Origin: Flavobacterium fluvii
GTDB lineage: Bacteria > Bacteroidota > Bacteroidia > Flavobacteriales > Flavobacteriaceae
Reading direction: 5' to 3'
Assembly (NCBI RefSeq): GCF_900129545.1
Contig: NZ_FQWB01000007.1
Location: forward strand, 124,001 to 188,000
Length of the DNA stretch: 64,000 nt
Shown here: positions 1 to 9,474 of the stretch, one piece after another
Position numbering within the stretch: position 1 is the first letter of the stretch
Layout: each line of letters begins with the position of its first letter
The notes under the pieces: generated by a model
What the model was told of the DNA's origin: nothing
What the model saw: the letters and a program-made list of their open reading frames with translations, nothing else
The model's database searches: none
Made by a program: the position numbers and the translations under genes

Positions 1-30
1 ATAGTCATTAAAAATCCCTAATTTGGTCAA

Positions 31-615
31 ATGAATTTTTTAGCCCACATATACCTTTCTGGAGACAATGATTTGATGAAAATCGGCAATTTTATGGCCG
101 ACGGCATCCACGGGAAACATTTTGACGCTTTTCCAATGGAAATTCAAAAAGGAATCATTCTGCACCGAGAAATAGACACTTTTACGGATGCACATCCTGT
201 TTTTCGCCAAAGTACCAAACGACTTCACGCCAATTACCATCATTATTCCGGCATTATCGTGGATATTTTTTACGACCATTTTTTGGCAAAAAACTGGGAA
301 AACTATTCGGATGAAAAATTGGAAGATTTCACGGAACGTTTTTACCAATCTTTAAGGGACAATCATAATTTTCTGAATGAGAAAACCCAAAAAATGCTGC
401 CTTATTTAATTGCCCAAAACTGGCTGTTAAGCTATCAAACCATCGAAGGCATAGAAAATGTTTTGGCAAAAATGGACAATCGAATGAAACGCGATTCGAA
501 TATGCGATTCGCTATTGCTGAATTAAACACTTATTATACTGAATTCGAAACTGAATTCACTGCTTTTTTCGAAGAAATAAAAATACATTCAAACCAAAAA
601 ATACAAACTTTATAA
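31..615 (+). CDS. Acyl carrier protein phosphodiesterase family protein (AcpH/DUF479)
   Basis: A 194-residue cytosolic protein, the usual length of the AcpH family (E. coli AcpH is about 193 aa). AcpH removes the 4'-phosphopantetheine arm from acyl carrier protein and is a divergent HD-type metallohydrolase. The family pattern is visible: start MNFLAHIYLS, then HREIDTFTDAHP near residue 46 and DIFYDHFLAKNW near residue 77, with conserved His/Asp pairs as candidate metal ligands. No signal peptide. It ends 4 bp before the AlkD-like gene, so the two are probably co-transcribed. Activity on ACP in Bacteroidota is inferred from the family. Confidence 0.85.
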   Translation: MNFLAHIYLSGDNDLMKIGNFMADGIHGKHFDAFPMEIQKGIILHREIDTFTDAHPVFRQSTKRLHANYHHYSGIIVDIFYDHFLAKNWENYSDEKLEDFTERFYQSLRDNHNFLNEKTQKMLPYLIAQNWLLSYQTIEGIENVLAKMDNRMKRDSNMRFAIAELNTYYTEFETEFTAFFEEIKIHSNQKIQTL

Positions 616-619
616 ATTT

Positions 620-1312
620 ATGCCTTTCATCCAATCATTAGAAACAGCTTTTCAAAAAAACAGCGATTCTGAAAATGCTTCCGCAATGGCAAAATACATG
701 CGAAATCATTTTCCTTTTTTTGGAATAAAAACAGCAGACCGAAGATTGATTTTTAAAACCATCTGGAAGGAAAACCAACAAGAAGTTACCCTAAACCCAA
801 GAGCAATTGCCTGGGAGCTTTTCGCGAAACCACAAAGAGAATTACAGTATTGCGGCATTGAAATCTTGATAAAAGAACTCAAAAAAAATTACAGAAAAGA
901 AGACATCCAACTCATTGAAAAAATCATTGTCACCAACTCTTGGTGGGACAGCGTGGACACGATTGCCAAATATATTTTGGGACACTATTTACTTGAACAT
1001 CCATTGGAAACCGAAAATGTTATTGAACTTTTTTCGAATTCCGACAATATGTGGCTCAACCGAAGTGCGATTCTTTTTCAATTGGATTACAAACAAAAAA
1101 CCAATTTCGACTTATTGAAATCGGAATGCGAAAAACATAAAACTTCCAACGAATTCTTCATTCAAAAAGCCATTGGTTGGGCATTGCGAGAATACGCCAA
1201 AACAAATCCTGAAGCGGTAAAGAACTATGTGATCCACACCAATTTAAAAAATTTAAGCCAAAAAGAAGCTTTAAAAAACATCCCGTTATTTTCAAATAGG
1301 TTAAATTTGTGA
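620..1312 (+). CDS. DNA alkylation repair protein, AlkD-like HEAT-repeat family
   Basis: A 230-residue all-alpha protein of the AlkD/AlkC superfamily, DNA glycosylases that recognise N3- and N7-alkylated purines through stacked HEAT-like repeats. Seen here: an N-terminal MAKYMRNHFPFFGI segment typical of the family, then NSWWDSVDTIA (about residues 109-119) and NMWLNRSAILFQL (about 142-154), which match the helices that carry the Trp/Asp/Arg residues lining the DNA lesion pocket. The Asp of WWDSVD is at the expected catalytic place. Starts 4 bp after the ACP phosphodiesterase gene and is followed 18 bp later by the ClC gene, suggesting one transcript. Exact substrate unknown. Confidence 0.85.
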   Translation: MPFIQSLETAFQKNSDSENASAMAKYMRNHFPFFGIKTADRRLIFKTIWKENQQEVTLNPRAIAWELFAKPQRELQYCGIEILIKELKKNYRKEDIQLIEKIIVTNSWWDSVDTIAKYILGHYLLEHPLETENVIELFSNSDNMWLNRSAILFQLDYKQKTNFDLLKSECEKHKTSNEFFIQKAIGWALREYAKTNPEAVKNYVIHTNLKNLSQKEALKNIPLFSNRLNL

Positions 1313-1330
1313 CACTCTAAAGAAAGTAAA

Positions 1331-3124
1331 ATGTTCAAAAAATACCTTTACAAACTTGAAAATCTGATTGCTTGGTCTCAAAGCAAAATCACGAACAAAC
1401 AGTTTATTTTCTTGTCCAGTGTTTTGGTAGGTATATCGTCTGCTTTTGCAGTGATACTTCTAAAGACGTTTGCCCACAAGATTTTTACTTTCGCCGCCTA
1501 TGTGACCAGTATTACAAGTATCTTCAAATACGGATTCATCAAGGGAATGCTGCCTGTAATCGGTATCATGCTCACCGTTTTTGTTGTCAAAAGATTCCTT
1601 GGAGGCTCGATAGAAAAAGGAACTTCCCAGATTTTGTATGCCGTTGCCAAAAAAGCGAGCATCATTCCCAAAAAACAAATGTATGCGCAAATCGTCACGA
1701 GTTCGCTTACGGTGGGTTTAGGAGGATCGGCAGGACTGGAAAGTCCCATCGTGATTACTGGAGCTGCTTTTGGTTCCAATTATGGTCAACGCTATAAATT
1801 AGGTTATAAAGACCGAACACTACTTATTGGCTGTGGTGTTGCCGCCGGAATTGCCGCGGCTTTCAACGCCCCAATTGCCGGTGTTTTATTTGCAATCGAA
1901 GTATTGCTTGTAGACGTGAGCATTTCTGCTTTTACCCCTATCATGATTGCCGCTGCAACTGGAGCCTTGGTTTCGAAAATTGCATTGGACGAATCAATTT
2001 TATTGACGTTCAAACAACAACAAACCTTTGATTACCACAATATTCCGTACTATGTGATACTTGGAATGCTTACTGGACTCATTTCGGTTTATTATTCGAG
2101 GAATTTTCAAAGAGTGGAATATATCTTTCATCATCTTAAATTTTCACCTTATAAAAAAGCATTTATTGGAGCTTCTCTTTTGGCATTATTGATTTTTATT
2201 TTCCCAACACTTTTTGGAGAAGGCTATGAAAGCATTAAAACCTTGTCTCAAAACGACCCTGGACAATTGCTTGAAAACACACTTTTTGACGATTTTAGAG
2301 ACAATAAATGGGCACTCTTGATATTTATCGGTTCGTCAATGATGCTCAAAGTATTTGCCTCTGGACTAACTTTGGGAAGTGGTGGAAATGGAGGTAACTT
2401 TGCTCCTTCCCTATTTTTAGGTTCTTACGCTGGTTTTTTCTTTTCCACATTGCTAAACCTAACCGGTCTTACCAAGTTGCCTGTCAGTAATTTTACCATG
2501 GTGGGAATGGCGGGAATTCTAAGCGGTTTGTTTCACGCACCATTGACTGGAATCTTTCTTATTGCCGAAATAACGGGGGGGTATGATTTGATGATACCGC
2601 TCATGATAGTCGCTTCCTGTAGTTTTGCGGTTTCAAAACGTTTTGAAAAACACTCGCTGGACGTAAAAGGTTTGGCTAGAAAAGGACACGCATTTACCAG
2701 CAACAAAGACACTAATATTCTTTCTACTTTAGATACCAATTCCATCATTCAAACCGATTATTTGACCATTTCACCCGATGAAAACTTGAGTAAATTGGTG
2801 GACTTGATTTCGCATTCCAATCAAGTGATTTTCGCCGTGGTCGACAAGGAAAACAATATGTTGGGCATCGTTCATTTCAACGATATCAGGGAAATAATTT
2901 TCAATCAATATCGGGTAAAATTCACTTTAGTGAAAGAAATAATGAAAACACCTGTTGACATTATTTATCCATCCGACAATATGGGAACCGTGATGAATAA
3001 ATTCGAAAAAGCCAAGGTTGCTTTTTTGCCAGTACTCAAAAACGGAAAATACCATGGTTTTATTTCCAAATCAATGGCACTCGAAGCATATCGAACAAAG
3101 TTGAAATCAATGACAATAGAATAA
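1331..3124 (+). CDS. ClC family chloride channel/transporter with C-terminal CBS pair
   Basis: A 597-residue inner-membrane protein. The first ~440 residues are the ClC membrane core with about ten hydrophobic segments. Ion-path motifs can be recognised: GGSAGLESP (near residue 130, the GKEGP-type loop carrying the gating Glu), GSGGNGGNFAPSLFLG (near 348, the GxFxP-type loop) and GMAGILSGLFHAPLTG (near 393). The last ~120 residues (TISPDENLSKLVDLI... and MKTPVDIIYPSDNMG...) form two CBS domains, which usually bind adenosine nucleotides and tune transport. It exchanges or conducts chloride; whether this one is a channel or a H+/Cl- antiporter cannot be told by eye. Confidence 0.93.
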   Translation: MFKKYLYKLENLIAWSQSKITNKQFIFLSSVLVGISSAFAVILLKTFAHKIFTFAAYVTSITSIFKYGFIKGMLPVIGIMLTVFVVKRFLGGSIEKGTSQILYAVAKKASIIPKKQMYAQIVTSSLTVGLGGSAGLESPIVITGAAFGSNYGQRYKLGYKDRTLLIGCGVAAGIAAAFNAPIAGVLFAIEVLLVDVSISAFTPIMIAAATGALVSKIALDESILLTFKQQQTFDYHNIPYYVILGMLTGLISVYYSRNFQRVEYIFHHLKFSPYKKAFIGASLLALLIFIFPTLFGEGYESIKTLSQNDPGQLLENTLFDDFRDNKWALLIFIGSSMMLKVFASGLTLGSGGNGGNFAPSLFLGSYAGFFFSTLLNLTGLTKLPVSNFTMVGMAGILSGLFHAPLTGIFLIAEITGGYDLMIPLMIVASCSFAVSKRFEKHSLDVKGLARKGHAFTSNKDTNILSTLDTNSIIQTDYLTISPDENLSKLVDLISHSNQVIFAVVDKENNMLGIVHFNDIREIIFNQYRVKFTLVKEIMKTPVDIIYPSDNMGTVMNKFEKAKVAFLPVLKNGKYHGFISKSMALEAYRTKLKSMTIE

Positions 3125-3147
3125 ACTTCATTTGCTAAACAGCTGTT

Positions 3148-3825
3148 ATGCCTACTTTAGAAGCCCTTTTTCTGCAACTTGAAAACGTAAAGGTCATTGA
3201 CGATTCCATTCCGAATTCACAATACACGCCTTTGAATTTATCAATTTCAAATCCCGATTTATCAAAAATTGACATCACCGATTCCAAGATATTTGAAGAC
3301 TTTATCGAGAATCACCTTCAAAAAAACAAGGCAAAAGTAGCTTTTGGAGGATACAATGAAGAACGGAATTTATACAAATCCAGTCTGATTTTTAATGATG
3401 ACGAAAAAGAAGAACGTAACATCCATATCGGGATGGATTTGTGGATAAAATCCGGAACATCAATATTGGCTGCACTAGACGGAACAGTACATGGTTTTGA
3501 CTTTAATGCCGGGAAAGGAAATTATGGACCAACCATCATCCTGAAACACTCCTTCGAAAGTCAAATTTTCTATACTCTTTACGGCCATTTATCCCTTGAA
3601 AGCATTGAAAACATTGAGATTGGCAGCATTTTCAAGAAAGGGCAAAAAATTGCGACTCTGGGAGATGCAACTGTAAATGGTGGGTATTCACCTCATTTAC
3701 ATTTTCAAATAATCAAAGAAATAAAGGATTATTTAGGAGATTATCCGGGTGTTTGCAGCAAAAAAGACTTGGAATATTATTTGGGTAACTGTCCCAATCC
3801 CAATTTATTATTGAAAATTCATTAG
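3148..3825 (+). CDS. M23 family metallopeptidase (LytM-type)
   Basis: A 225-residue protein whose C-terminal half is a peptidase M23 domain. The zinc and catalytic motifs are present: HIGMD (HxxxD, near residue 91), YGHLS (near 144) and HLHF (near 186). The domain normally cuts peptide cross-bridges of peptidoglycan. There is no clear signal peptide, and the N-terminal ~80 residues are not recognised, so export would need another route or the target may not be cell wall. It starts 23 bp after the ClC gene on the same strand. Confidence 0.85.
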   Translation: MPTLEALFLQLENVKVIDDSIPNSQYTPLNLSISNPDLSKIDITDSKIFEDFIENHLQKNKAKVAFGGYNEERNLYKSSLIFNDDEKEERNIHIGMDLWIKSGTSILAALDGTVHGFDFNAGKGNYGPTIILKHSFESQIFYTLYGHLSLESIENIEIGSIFKKGQKIATLGDATVNGGYSPHLHFQIIKEIKDYLGDYPGVCSKKDLEYYLGNCPNPNLLLKIH

Positions 3826-3975
3826 ACAATTTTTAGTTTTCAATATTGCACAATGCATTTCATTGAAACCAAACAGATTATTATCTTTTTACAAAAATAG
3901 ACTACAAAAAAAAAAAATACATTTCTCACAAAAGCTGAAAAAAATATATTATTTTTACCTCTAACTTTTTTTGAA

Positions 3976-4440
3976 ATGACCACAAACGAAGACACCATCA
4001 TTAAATTCTACACTGCTTTTTCCAATGGCGACGCCACTCAAATGTGTGAATGTTATCATCCCAACATTAAATTTAGTGATCCCGTATTTGGACTGCTAAA
4101 AGGCAAAGATGTTTGTAAAATGTGGAAAATGCTGCTTGAAAAAAGCAAAGGAAACATAAAAATAGACTTCTCGGAAATAAAGGCGGACGACTACAAGGGT
4201 TCTGCACGTTGGGTAGCCACCTACAATTTTAGTAAAACCAATAGAAAAGTGGTCAATTCAATTTATGCCCAATTCCAGTTTAAAGAAGGCTTAATCATAA
4301 AACACACCGATGATTTCGACATTTGGAAATGGTCCAAACAGGCTTTTGGATTGAAAGGAATACTTTTGGGTTGGACTGGATTTATGCAAAAAAGAATCCA
4401 AAAGCAAGCCCTTTCATCGCTAAACAAATACGAAAAATAA
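3976..4440 (+). CDS. NTF2-like / SnoaL-like domain protein
   Basis: A 154-residue cytosolic protein with the cone-shaped NTF2-like fold pattern: an N-terminal helix TNEDTIIKFYTAFSNGD followed by ECYHPNIKFSDPVFG and later DDFDIWKWSKQAFG. Members range from polyketide cyclases to steroid isomerases, and many are uncharacterised. Here the substrate is unknown. The preceding 150 bp contain a poly-A tract and A/T-rich promoter-like sequence, so it probably has its own promoter. The C-terminus is rich in Lys and Gln. Confidence 0.75.
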   Translation: MTTNEDTIIKFYTAFSNGDATQMCECYHPNIKFSDPVFGLLKGKDVCKMWKMLLEKSKGNIKIDFSEIKADDYKGSARWVATYNFSKTNRKVVNSIYAQFQFKEGLIIKHTDDFDIWKWSKQAFGLKGILLGWTGFMQKRIQKQALSSLNKYEK

Positions 4441-4772
4441 AACAATGCAACTCAAAGGGAATCAATAATTCACTGCAAAAGGCAAGTAATTTAATATTAC
4501 AAAAAAAATAGATAAAAATCCATCAATAAACAGAAGGATATCGGGTCTTTTACCTGTAATTAGTCTAATTATTTGCTTAAATTTGAGTATTATTTCCAAT
4601 ACCTGAAATCTTAAATCATTACAATTAAATCTTTTCGGCAAAACCATAAAATTATTTAGTATTTTGTCAAGATTTTCAATAAAAAGCAAGCCGATTATAA
4701 AGGATAATAATTTTGAAAAATCCTAAATCGCGACATTATTAAAACGACATAATTCAAAAGCATAGAGCATTT
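4441..4772. other. 332-bp gap before the hybrid kinase, possible decayed N-terminal coding sequence
   Basis: No intact gene. On the + strand from about 4510 one frame reads as a basic stretch followed by a hydrophobic segment (GLLPVISLIICLNLSI) before a stop near 4600, without an ATG. The kinase downstream begins in what looks like the tail of a PAS/PAC domain, so this gap could hold the remains of its original 5' end. The base composition is very A/T-rich and this reading is weak. Confidence 0.3.
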
Positions 4773-7700
4773 ATGAGTGACAAAACATCTAAAACCATAG
4801 AAGACGGGGAACATTTCGTATCTGCAATTGACATTAGCAAAAACATAAAAATGGAAGAGGAACTCAAAAAATCGCATTCCCTTTTGCAATCTATCATCGA
4901 AAACCAGGAAAACCTCATTGTTTTTTCTATCGATGAAAATTACAGGTATTTATATTTCAACAAAGCTCATTCAGATAGAATGAAATCTATTTACAATTTA
5001 GATATTCAACTAGAAATGAACATACTGGACTGTATTACTTTAGAAAATGATTTAAACATTGCCAAGAAAAATTTTGACCGTGCCTTAAAGGGAGAATCCT
5101 ATTCAAACAAAAGCAAACTTGACGATTTTGGCATTACTTATTTTGAAAATTTCTTTAATCCAATTGTAATAAACAATGAAATTATTGGAATAACTTGTTT
5201 CTCCAAAAACAGGACAAACCATATTGCAATACCCAAAAAAACGGAAGAAGCATTAAGGGAAAACCAAGAAAAGTTGCAAGGAATTTTTAATGTAGCCAAT
5301 TCAGGAATTCAAATGGTTGATAAAAATGGCCGTTTTTTACTTTTCAACGATTGGTGTTGCGACACACTTGGCTACACAAGAGAAGAATTCGGTAAATTGA
5401 CTAATTTAGACATTACGCATCCCGATGATATTGAAAAGAGCCGACAACTTCTAAATGAAATAATAGAAGGCAAGATCAACAAATACCAAATGGAAAAACG
5501 CTACCAGAGAAAGGACAAATCCTTTTTTTGGGGCAAAATATCGGTGTCGGCAATCACGGATGAAAACGACGAAGTCACCAATGCCATTGGTGTTATTTCC
5601 GATATTACGGAACGTAAAAACATAGAAGAAAAGTTGATTGCAAACGATGCTTTCTTACAACAAACCCAGATTATTGCAAATCTTGGATCCTATTCCCTAG
5701 ATTTAAGTACCGGAAAATGGACAAGTTCAGCAGTTCTTGACTCCATTTTTGGCATTGATGGCAATTATGAAAAATCGATTGAAGGATGGGAAACAATTAT
5801 TCATCCTGAATGGCAAAAAACAATGATTGACTATTTCAACGATGAGATCATTTCCAAGAAAAAGGATTTTGACAAAGATTATAAAATCATTAGAATAAAT
5901 GACAAAGAGGAACGATGGGTACACGGAACTGGGAAAATAATATACAACGAACTGAATGAACCCCAACAATTAATCGGAACAATTCAAGACGTCAGCAAAC
6001 AAAAATACACTGAAGATTCTTTGCGCGAAAGCGAAGAAAAAATTCGAAATCTATTGGATTCCACCGACGGAATTGTATGGGAGGCCGATGCCACAACATT
6101 CAATTTCTCTTTTGTAAGCAAACAAGCAGAACGACTTCTTGGATTTTCGGTTGAAGAATGGTATAAGGACGGATTCTGGAAAAATCAGTTGCATCCAGAC
6201 GACAAGGACAAAACCATTGAATATTGCACTTCCCAAACAAAACAAATGCTATCACACGATTTTACCTATCGTTTTATTGCAAACAACGGACAAGTGGTTT
6301 GGCTTAGAGACATTGTAAACGTGGTCGTTCAAGAAGGAAAACCACGGTGGTTGCAGGGCGTGATGTTTGATATTAGCAAGCAGAAAAAAACGGAAGAAGC
6401 CCTGCGTGAAAGTGAAGAAAAATACCGAAGCCTGGTAGAGAATTCTCCAGATGCCGTTGTTATTTACATCGAAAATAAAATTGTTTTTGTAAACGAGGAA
6501 GGAGTCCGCATGATTGGAGCCTCAAGCAAGGACGAAATAATAGGCAAACCTGTTTTGCAATTCATACATCCCGACAGTATGGAGAGTGTTATTCAAAGAA
6601 TGATAGAAGTAATTCGAGACAGCAATGCATCAGATATTGTTGAAGAAAAATTTATTGACTTGCACGGGAACCCTATTTATGTTGAGTTAAAAGGAATACC
6701 TACTTTTTATGAACAACAAGAGGCTGTTCAAGTAATTATCCATGATATTACGGAACGCAAAAGCACGCAAGAAAAAATCAGGCAACTTTCACAAGCCGTG
6801 GAGCAAAGCCCAGTTTCGATCATCATTACAGATACCGAAGGCAACATAGAATATGCAAATCCAAAATTTACTGAAACAACAGGATACACTATTGATGAAA
6901 TTACAGGAAAAAATCCACGCATATTAAAATCCAGCCATACCTCACCGAATGAATACAAAGAATTATGGCAAACGCTTACGGCTGGCAAAGAATGGCATGG
7001 CGAATTTCATAATGTCACTAAAAATGGAGAGTTATATTGGGAATCCGCATCCATTTCCCCAATCATAAATACACATGGCAAAACAACCCATTATATAGCC
7101 ATCAAAGAAGACATTACCGACCGCAAAAAAGCCGAAGAAGAATTAATCCATGCCAAGGAAAAAGCAGAAGAAAGCGATCGTCTAAAACTGGCCTTCTTGG
7201 CCAATATGAGTCACGAAATACGTACGCCAATGAATGGCATTCTCGGCTTCACGGAACTGTTGAAATCACCAAACTTGTCGAGCGAGGAACAACAAGAATA
7301 TGTTGGAATCATTGAAAAAAGTGGCATTAGAATGCTCAATATCATCAACGATATCATCAGTATCTCAAAAGTCGAATCTGGACAAATTGATATTACCCTT
7401 TCAGAAACGAACATAAACGATCAAATAGAATACCTGTACAACTTTTTCAAGCCAGAGGCAGCACAAAAAAGAGTTCAACTCATTATTAAAAACGCATTGC
7501 CTTCAGACGAAGCCGTCATAAACACCGATCGCGAGAAAGTGTATGCCATACTGACCAACCTTGTCAAAAACGCGCTTAAATTTACAGATTCCGGTTCGAT
7601 AGAATTTGGTTATGCCAAAAAAGGGGATTACCTGGAGTTCTTTGTAAAAGATACCGGCTTGGGGATTTCAGGTTCCCAACAAAAAATAATTTTTGAAAGA

Positions 7701-8294
7701 TTCAGGCAAGCCAACGACACCATTTCCCGCTCTCACGAAGGTTCAGGACTGGGATTGGCCATTTCAAAAGCCTATGTTGAAATGCTGGGTGGCAAAATTT
7801 GGGTAGAAAGCAAGGAAGGAAAAGGAAGTTGTTTTTATTTCACCCTAAACTTTGATTCCAAATTAAAATCAAAAGACAAAACTATTACCCCAAAAACGGT
7901 TGTTCAAGAAAATACCGAAAACGAAATTAAAGACTTAAAAGTGTTGATTGTAGAGGATGATCCAATATCAAAATTACTGATCACTATTGCCGTAAAACCT
8001 TTTAGCAAAGAAATTTTGAAAGTGGGTACCGGACTTGAGGCCATTGAAGCTTGCCGCAACAATCCAGATATTGATTTGGTAATGATGGACATCAACATGC
8101 CGGAAATGGGCGGTTATGAAGCCACGAAACAAATCAGGAAATTCAACAAAAACCTGATTATCATAGCCCAAACTGCCAATGGAATGCAGAGCGACAGAGA
8201 CGAAGCGATTGCTGCAGGATGCACCAATTATATATCGAAACCCGTAAATATAGCCGCATTGGGTGAATTAATTAAAAAATATTTCGAAAAGTAA
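4773..8294 (+). CDS. Multi-PAS hybrid sensor histidine kinase / response regulator
   Basis: A 1173-residue protein with no obvious transmembrane segment. Order: about six PAS or PAS/PAC units from residue ~30 to ~795, separated by repeated linkers of the type KKTEEALRESEEKY. A HisKA domain follows with phospho-acceptor His814 in NMSHEIRTPMNGILGF, then a HATPase domain (N-box LVKNALKFTD, G1 DTGLGIS, G2 GSGLGLAIS). The C-terminal receiver domain has phospho-acceptor Asp1106 in MMDINMPEMGG and the conserved Lys in YISKP. It would sense small ligands or redox state in the cytosol and pass phosphate His to Asp. No separate response regulator gene is adjacent. The first ~30 residues resemble the end of a PAC motif, which suggests loss of an upstream part. 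Confidence 0.92.
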   Translation: MSDKTSKTIEDGEHFVSAIDISKNIKMEEELKKSHSLLQSIIENQENLIVFSIDENYRYLYFNKAHSDRMKSIYNLDIQLEMNILDCITLENDLNIAKKNFDRALKGESYSNKSKLDDFGITYFENFFNPIVINNEIIGITCFSKNRTNHIAIPKKTEEALRENQEKLQGIFNVANSGIQMVDKNGRFLLFNDWCCDTLGYTREEFGKLTNLDITHPDDIEKSRQLLNEIIEGKINKYQMEKRYQRKDKSFFWGKISVSAITDENDEVTNAIGVISDITERKNIEEKLIANDAFLQQTQIIANLGSYSLDLSTGKWTSSAVLDSIFGIDGNYEKSIEGWETIIHPEWQKTMIDYFNDEIISKKKDFDKDYKIIRINDKEERWVHGTGKIIYNELNEPQQLIGTIQDVSKQKYTEDSLRESEEKIRNLLDSTDGIVWEADATTFNFSFVSKQAERLLGFSVEEWYKDGFWKNQLHPDDKDKTIEYCTSQTKQMLSHDFTYRFIANNGQVVWLRDIVNVVVQEGKPRWLQGVMFDISKQKKTEEALRESEEKYRSLVENSPDAVVIYIENKIVFVNEEGVRMIGASSKDEIIGKPVLQFIHPDSMESVIQRMIEVIRDSNASDIVEEKFIDLHGNPIYVELKGIPTFYEQQEAVQVIIHDITERKSTQEKIRQLSQAVEQSPVSIIITDTEGNIEYANPKFTETTGYTIDEITGKNPRILKSSHTSPNEYKELWQTLTAGKEWHGEFHNVTKNGELYWESASISPIINTHGKTTHYIAIKEDITDRKKAEEELIHAKEKAEESDRLKLAFLANMSHEIRTPMNGILGFTELLKSPNLSSEEQQEYVGIIEKSGIRMLNIINDIISISKVESGQIDITLSETNINDQIEYLYNFFKPEAAQKRVQLIIKNALPSDEAVINTDREKVYAILTNLVKNALKFTDSGSIEFGYAKKGDYLEFFVKDTGLGISGSQQKIIFERFRQANDTISRSHEGSGLGLAISKAYVEMLGGKIWVESKEGKGSCFYFTLNFDSKLKSKDKTITPKTVVQENTENEIKDLKVLIVEDDPISKLLITIAVKPFSKEILKVGTGLEAIEACRNNPDIDLVMMDINMPEMGGYEATKQIRKFNKNLIIIAQTANGMQSDRDEAIAAGCTNYISKPVNIAALGELIKKYFEK

Positions 8295-8389
8295 TTAAAA
8301 AAGGAAAATTGGCCTGCCCTTTTGTGGCTTGAAGTTTTAAAGAAGATTAACAACTATTACAAAAAGTATAACAGTTAAAAATTCTAATA

Positions 8390-9472
8390 ATGCCTATTCC
8401 TGAAACACCGGTTCAAATTAATTCGAACAAGAAGTTTTCCGTCAATGAAATTCTTCTGTTCATCGTATTGGCTTGTATTCTGCTTTACTTTGGAAAAACA
8501 CTTTTAATTCCTTTAAGTTTTGCCATGCTCATCAGCTTCATTATGTATCCAGTATGCAAATGGATGGAAAAAAAAGGAATCAGCCAGAATATCGCCATTT
8601 TTATTTCCATTTTTGGTTTGATGTTATTTTTCGCATTACTTGTGTACCTTCTTTTTATGCAAATTGTGGAATTTTCGAATGAATGGGAAAATTTCAAAAT
8701 AAAATTATTGGAAGCGGCAAACCAACTAAGTCTCTTTTTTGCAGAACAATTGGACTTCAGCATCGAAAAACAAACGGTATTTCTTGAAAATGTAATCAAC
8801 AACTCGGGAACCGAAGCCATTTCATTGCTTAAAATCACGCTGTCTTCCATTTCTGAATCTCTTTTCTATCTGCTAATAATCCCCGTTTATTCGGTGCTTA
8901 TTCTTTATTACAGACAGTTGCTAGTAAATGCACTTTATCAGGTTTTCCCGCCGGAAAAAAAACAAATCATACACGAAATCTTGGTCGAAACCATCCATGC
9001 TTATCATAATTTCATCAAGGGAATGCTTTTGGTTTATCTCATAGTGGGGATTTTGAATAGCCTTGGACTTCTGCTCATAGGCATACCACATCCTTTCCTG
9101 TTTGGTTTCATGGCATCCATCCTCACTTTTATTCCTTATGTGGGAATTATTGTTTCATCGCTTTTACCCATCATGATTTCCTGGATAACCTATAATTCCA
9201 TTTGGTATCCAATAGGTGTAATTGTAGTTTTCAGTGTGGTACAAATTCTGGAAGCCTATATTATTTTCCCGTTTGCCGTTGGAGGTCGTTTAAAAATAAA
9301 CACGTTGGTCGTCCTCATCATGATTATTGTGGGAGGCATTTTATGGGGAGCCGTGGGAATGATTTTATTCATCCCTTTTATAAGCATCGTGAAACTAATT
9401 GCCGACCGATCTGAAAGCCTTAAAATAGTCTCTTTGCTAATGGGTGAAAAAGAGAAAAAGAAGAAAAAATAA
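8390..9472 (+). CDS. AI-2E family transporter (first of two in the window)
   Basis: A 360-residue inner-membrane protein with the AI-2E/PerM/UPF0118 layout: two or three N-terminal membrane helices, a soluble loop (about residues 95-160), then five C-terminal helices containing the family segments PHPFLFGFMASILTFIPYVG (near 240) and ILWGAVGMILFIPFISI (near 317). Family members export small molecules or act as Na+/H+ antiporters; the substrate cannot be assigned. It ends in a Lys-rich tail. Its stop codon lies 2 bp from the stop of the convergent menC, so there is no room for a terminator between them. A paralogue lies at 51191-52291. Confidence 0.88.
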   Translation: MPIPETPVQINSNKKFSVNEILLFIVLACILLYFGKTLLIPLSFAMLISFIMYPVCKWMEKKGISQNIAIFISIFGLMLFFALLVYLLFMQIVEFSNEWENFKIKLLEAANQLSLFFAEQLDFSIEKQTVFLENVINNSGTEAISLLKITLSSISESLFYLLIIPVYSVLILYYRQLLVNALYQVFPPEKKQIIHEILVETIHAYHNFIKGMLLVYLIVGILNSLGLLLIGIPHPFLFGFMASILTFIPYVGIIVSSLLPIMISWITYNSIWYPIGVIVVFSVVQILEAYIIFPFAVGGRLKINTLVVLIMIIVGGILWGAVGMILFIPFISIVKLIADRSESLKIVSLLMGEKEKKKKK

Positions 9473-9474
9473 TA

